This document shows, one piece after another, positions 32,384 to 32,841 of a stretch of 32,841 nucleotides of DNA. Source of the stretch: Myxococcales bacterium (GTDB taxonomy: Bacteria; Myxococcota_A; Polyangia; Polyangiales; Polyangiaceae); assembly GCA_021847645.1 (NCBI GenBank), contig JAJZQG010000083.1:1-32841 (forward strand), given 5' to 3'. Within the stretch, counting starts at the first letter, position 1. Each line of letters starts with the position of its first letter. The notes below the pieces were generated by a model. The model was given only the letters and a program-made list of their open reading frames with translations, had not been told where the DNA came from and did not search any database. Position numbers and translations under genes: made by a program.

Positions 32384-32841
32384 ATGCGACGTTCCCTGCT
32401 TTCTCTTGCCGCGCTTTGCGCTGCGTGCACCCTGTGGCCCGCGGCGGCGTCGGCCACCGGCCCCACGGCGCCCGCGCACCAGAAGGTCCGGGTCCCGCGC
32501 GATCTTGCCGCCTACGTGCTTCCCGCGACAGGCGAGTCCCACAAGGTCATCATCTACCTGCACGGGCGCTGCGGCGATCCGCTGGCGGGCATCGACGCAT
32601 TCGGCGAGGCGGCCTCGGCCCGCGCTACGACGATATCGCTCCAGGCCGACGTCCCCTGCGAGAAGAACCCCAGACAGCATCATTGGGGGCCGAACATCCC
32701 GATCCTCGAGCGCCGCATCGAAGCCGCGATCGCTGCGGTCGCCGAGCAGCAGGGGCGCGAGCTGGAGCCGTCGGGCATGACGGTCATCGGGTATTCGGAA
32801 GGTGCGCTGCGGGCCGAGTCCCTGGGCAAGCGATACCCGGA
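32384..32841 (+). CDS. Exported alpha/beta hydrolase, N-terminal part
   Basis: The frame starts at ATG 32384 and runs off the window after 152 codons. A signal peptide (RRSLLSLAALCAACTLWPAA, likely cut after ASA at 24) is followed by VIIYLHGRCGDP (about 56-65), the oxyanion strand, and GYSEG (136-140), the GxSxG nucleophile elbow with S138. The acid and histidine of the triad would lie outside. An extracytoplasmic esterase or peptidase-like hydrolase is likely; the substrate is unknown. GGGAGG lies about 30 bases upstream, too far to be sure it is the ribosome site. Confidence 0.75.
   Translation, partial: MRRSLLSLAALCAACTLWPAAASATGPTAPAHQKVRVPRDLAAYVLPATGESHKVIIYLHGRCGDPLAGIDAFGEAASARATTISLQADVPCEKNPRQHHWGPNIPILERRIEAAIAAVAEQQGRELEPSGMTVIGYSEGALRAESLGKRYP

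Overview
The window is very GC-rich with G/C-dominated third codon positions. It carries many lipoproteins, an enhancer-binding activator of sigma-54, and a Gly/Thr/Ser-rich lipoprotein linker. Together these suggest a myxobacterium-like member of the Myxococcota (former Deltaproteobacteria), possibly close to Polyangiales; this is an inference from style and gene order, not a taxonomic proof. About 34 genes are supported. No rRNA, tRNA, CRISPR array, insertion sequence or prophage was seen. LAYOUT. 1-2183 (minus): the start of a truncated lipoprotein, a 490-bp non-coding stretch with an activator-site-like repeat cluster and an imperfect inverted repeat, then a sigma-54 activator. 2394-5760 (plus): a B12-binding radical SAM protein and a LytS/LytTR-type two-component pair. 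6044-8150 (plus): two tandem lipoproteins sharing a C-terminal domain I cannot name. 8380-18973 (minus): a conserved block reading, in transcription order, TPR-dynamin GTPase, 34-codon mini-ORF, lptA, lptB, rpoN, hpf, ptsN, hprK, rapZ, ptsH, ptsI. 19145-23085 (minus): a lipoprotein PHP phosphoesterase, then a unit of FadR-type repressor, small protein and GMC oxidoreductase with a good FadR-type operator in front. 23208-23312: a 21-bp tandem repeat. 23386-28227 (minus): an unknown protein, a HIT protein, the rpmE-DUF1385-prfA-unknown translation unit and a GNAT acetyltransferase. 28438-32841 (mostly plus): a Tat-exported DUF362 protein, a divergent membrane protein with a C4 cysteine module, a NapH/NapG-like polyferredoxin fusion, a small Cys-rich protein and a truncated exported alpha/beta hydrolase. 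HOW THEY WORK TOGETHER. The long minus block joins LPS transport (LptA/LptB), sigma-54, ribosome hibernation and a regulatory phosphotransfer chain (EI to HPr to EIIA-Ntr, with HPr kinase and RapZ). No sugar permease is present, so the chain looks regulatory. The polyferredoxin, DUF362 and C4 membrane protein look like an uncharacterised membrane redox neighbourhood. The most unusual points are the NapH-NapG fusion with an internal Tat-like segment, the membrane-anchored C4 module, the GTPase/mini-ORF/lptA translational chain, the paired lipoproteins, and several palindromes at positions that suggest control sites.
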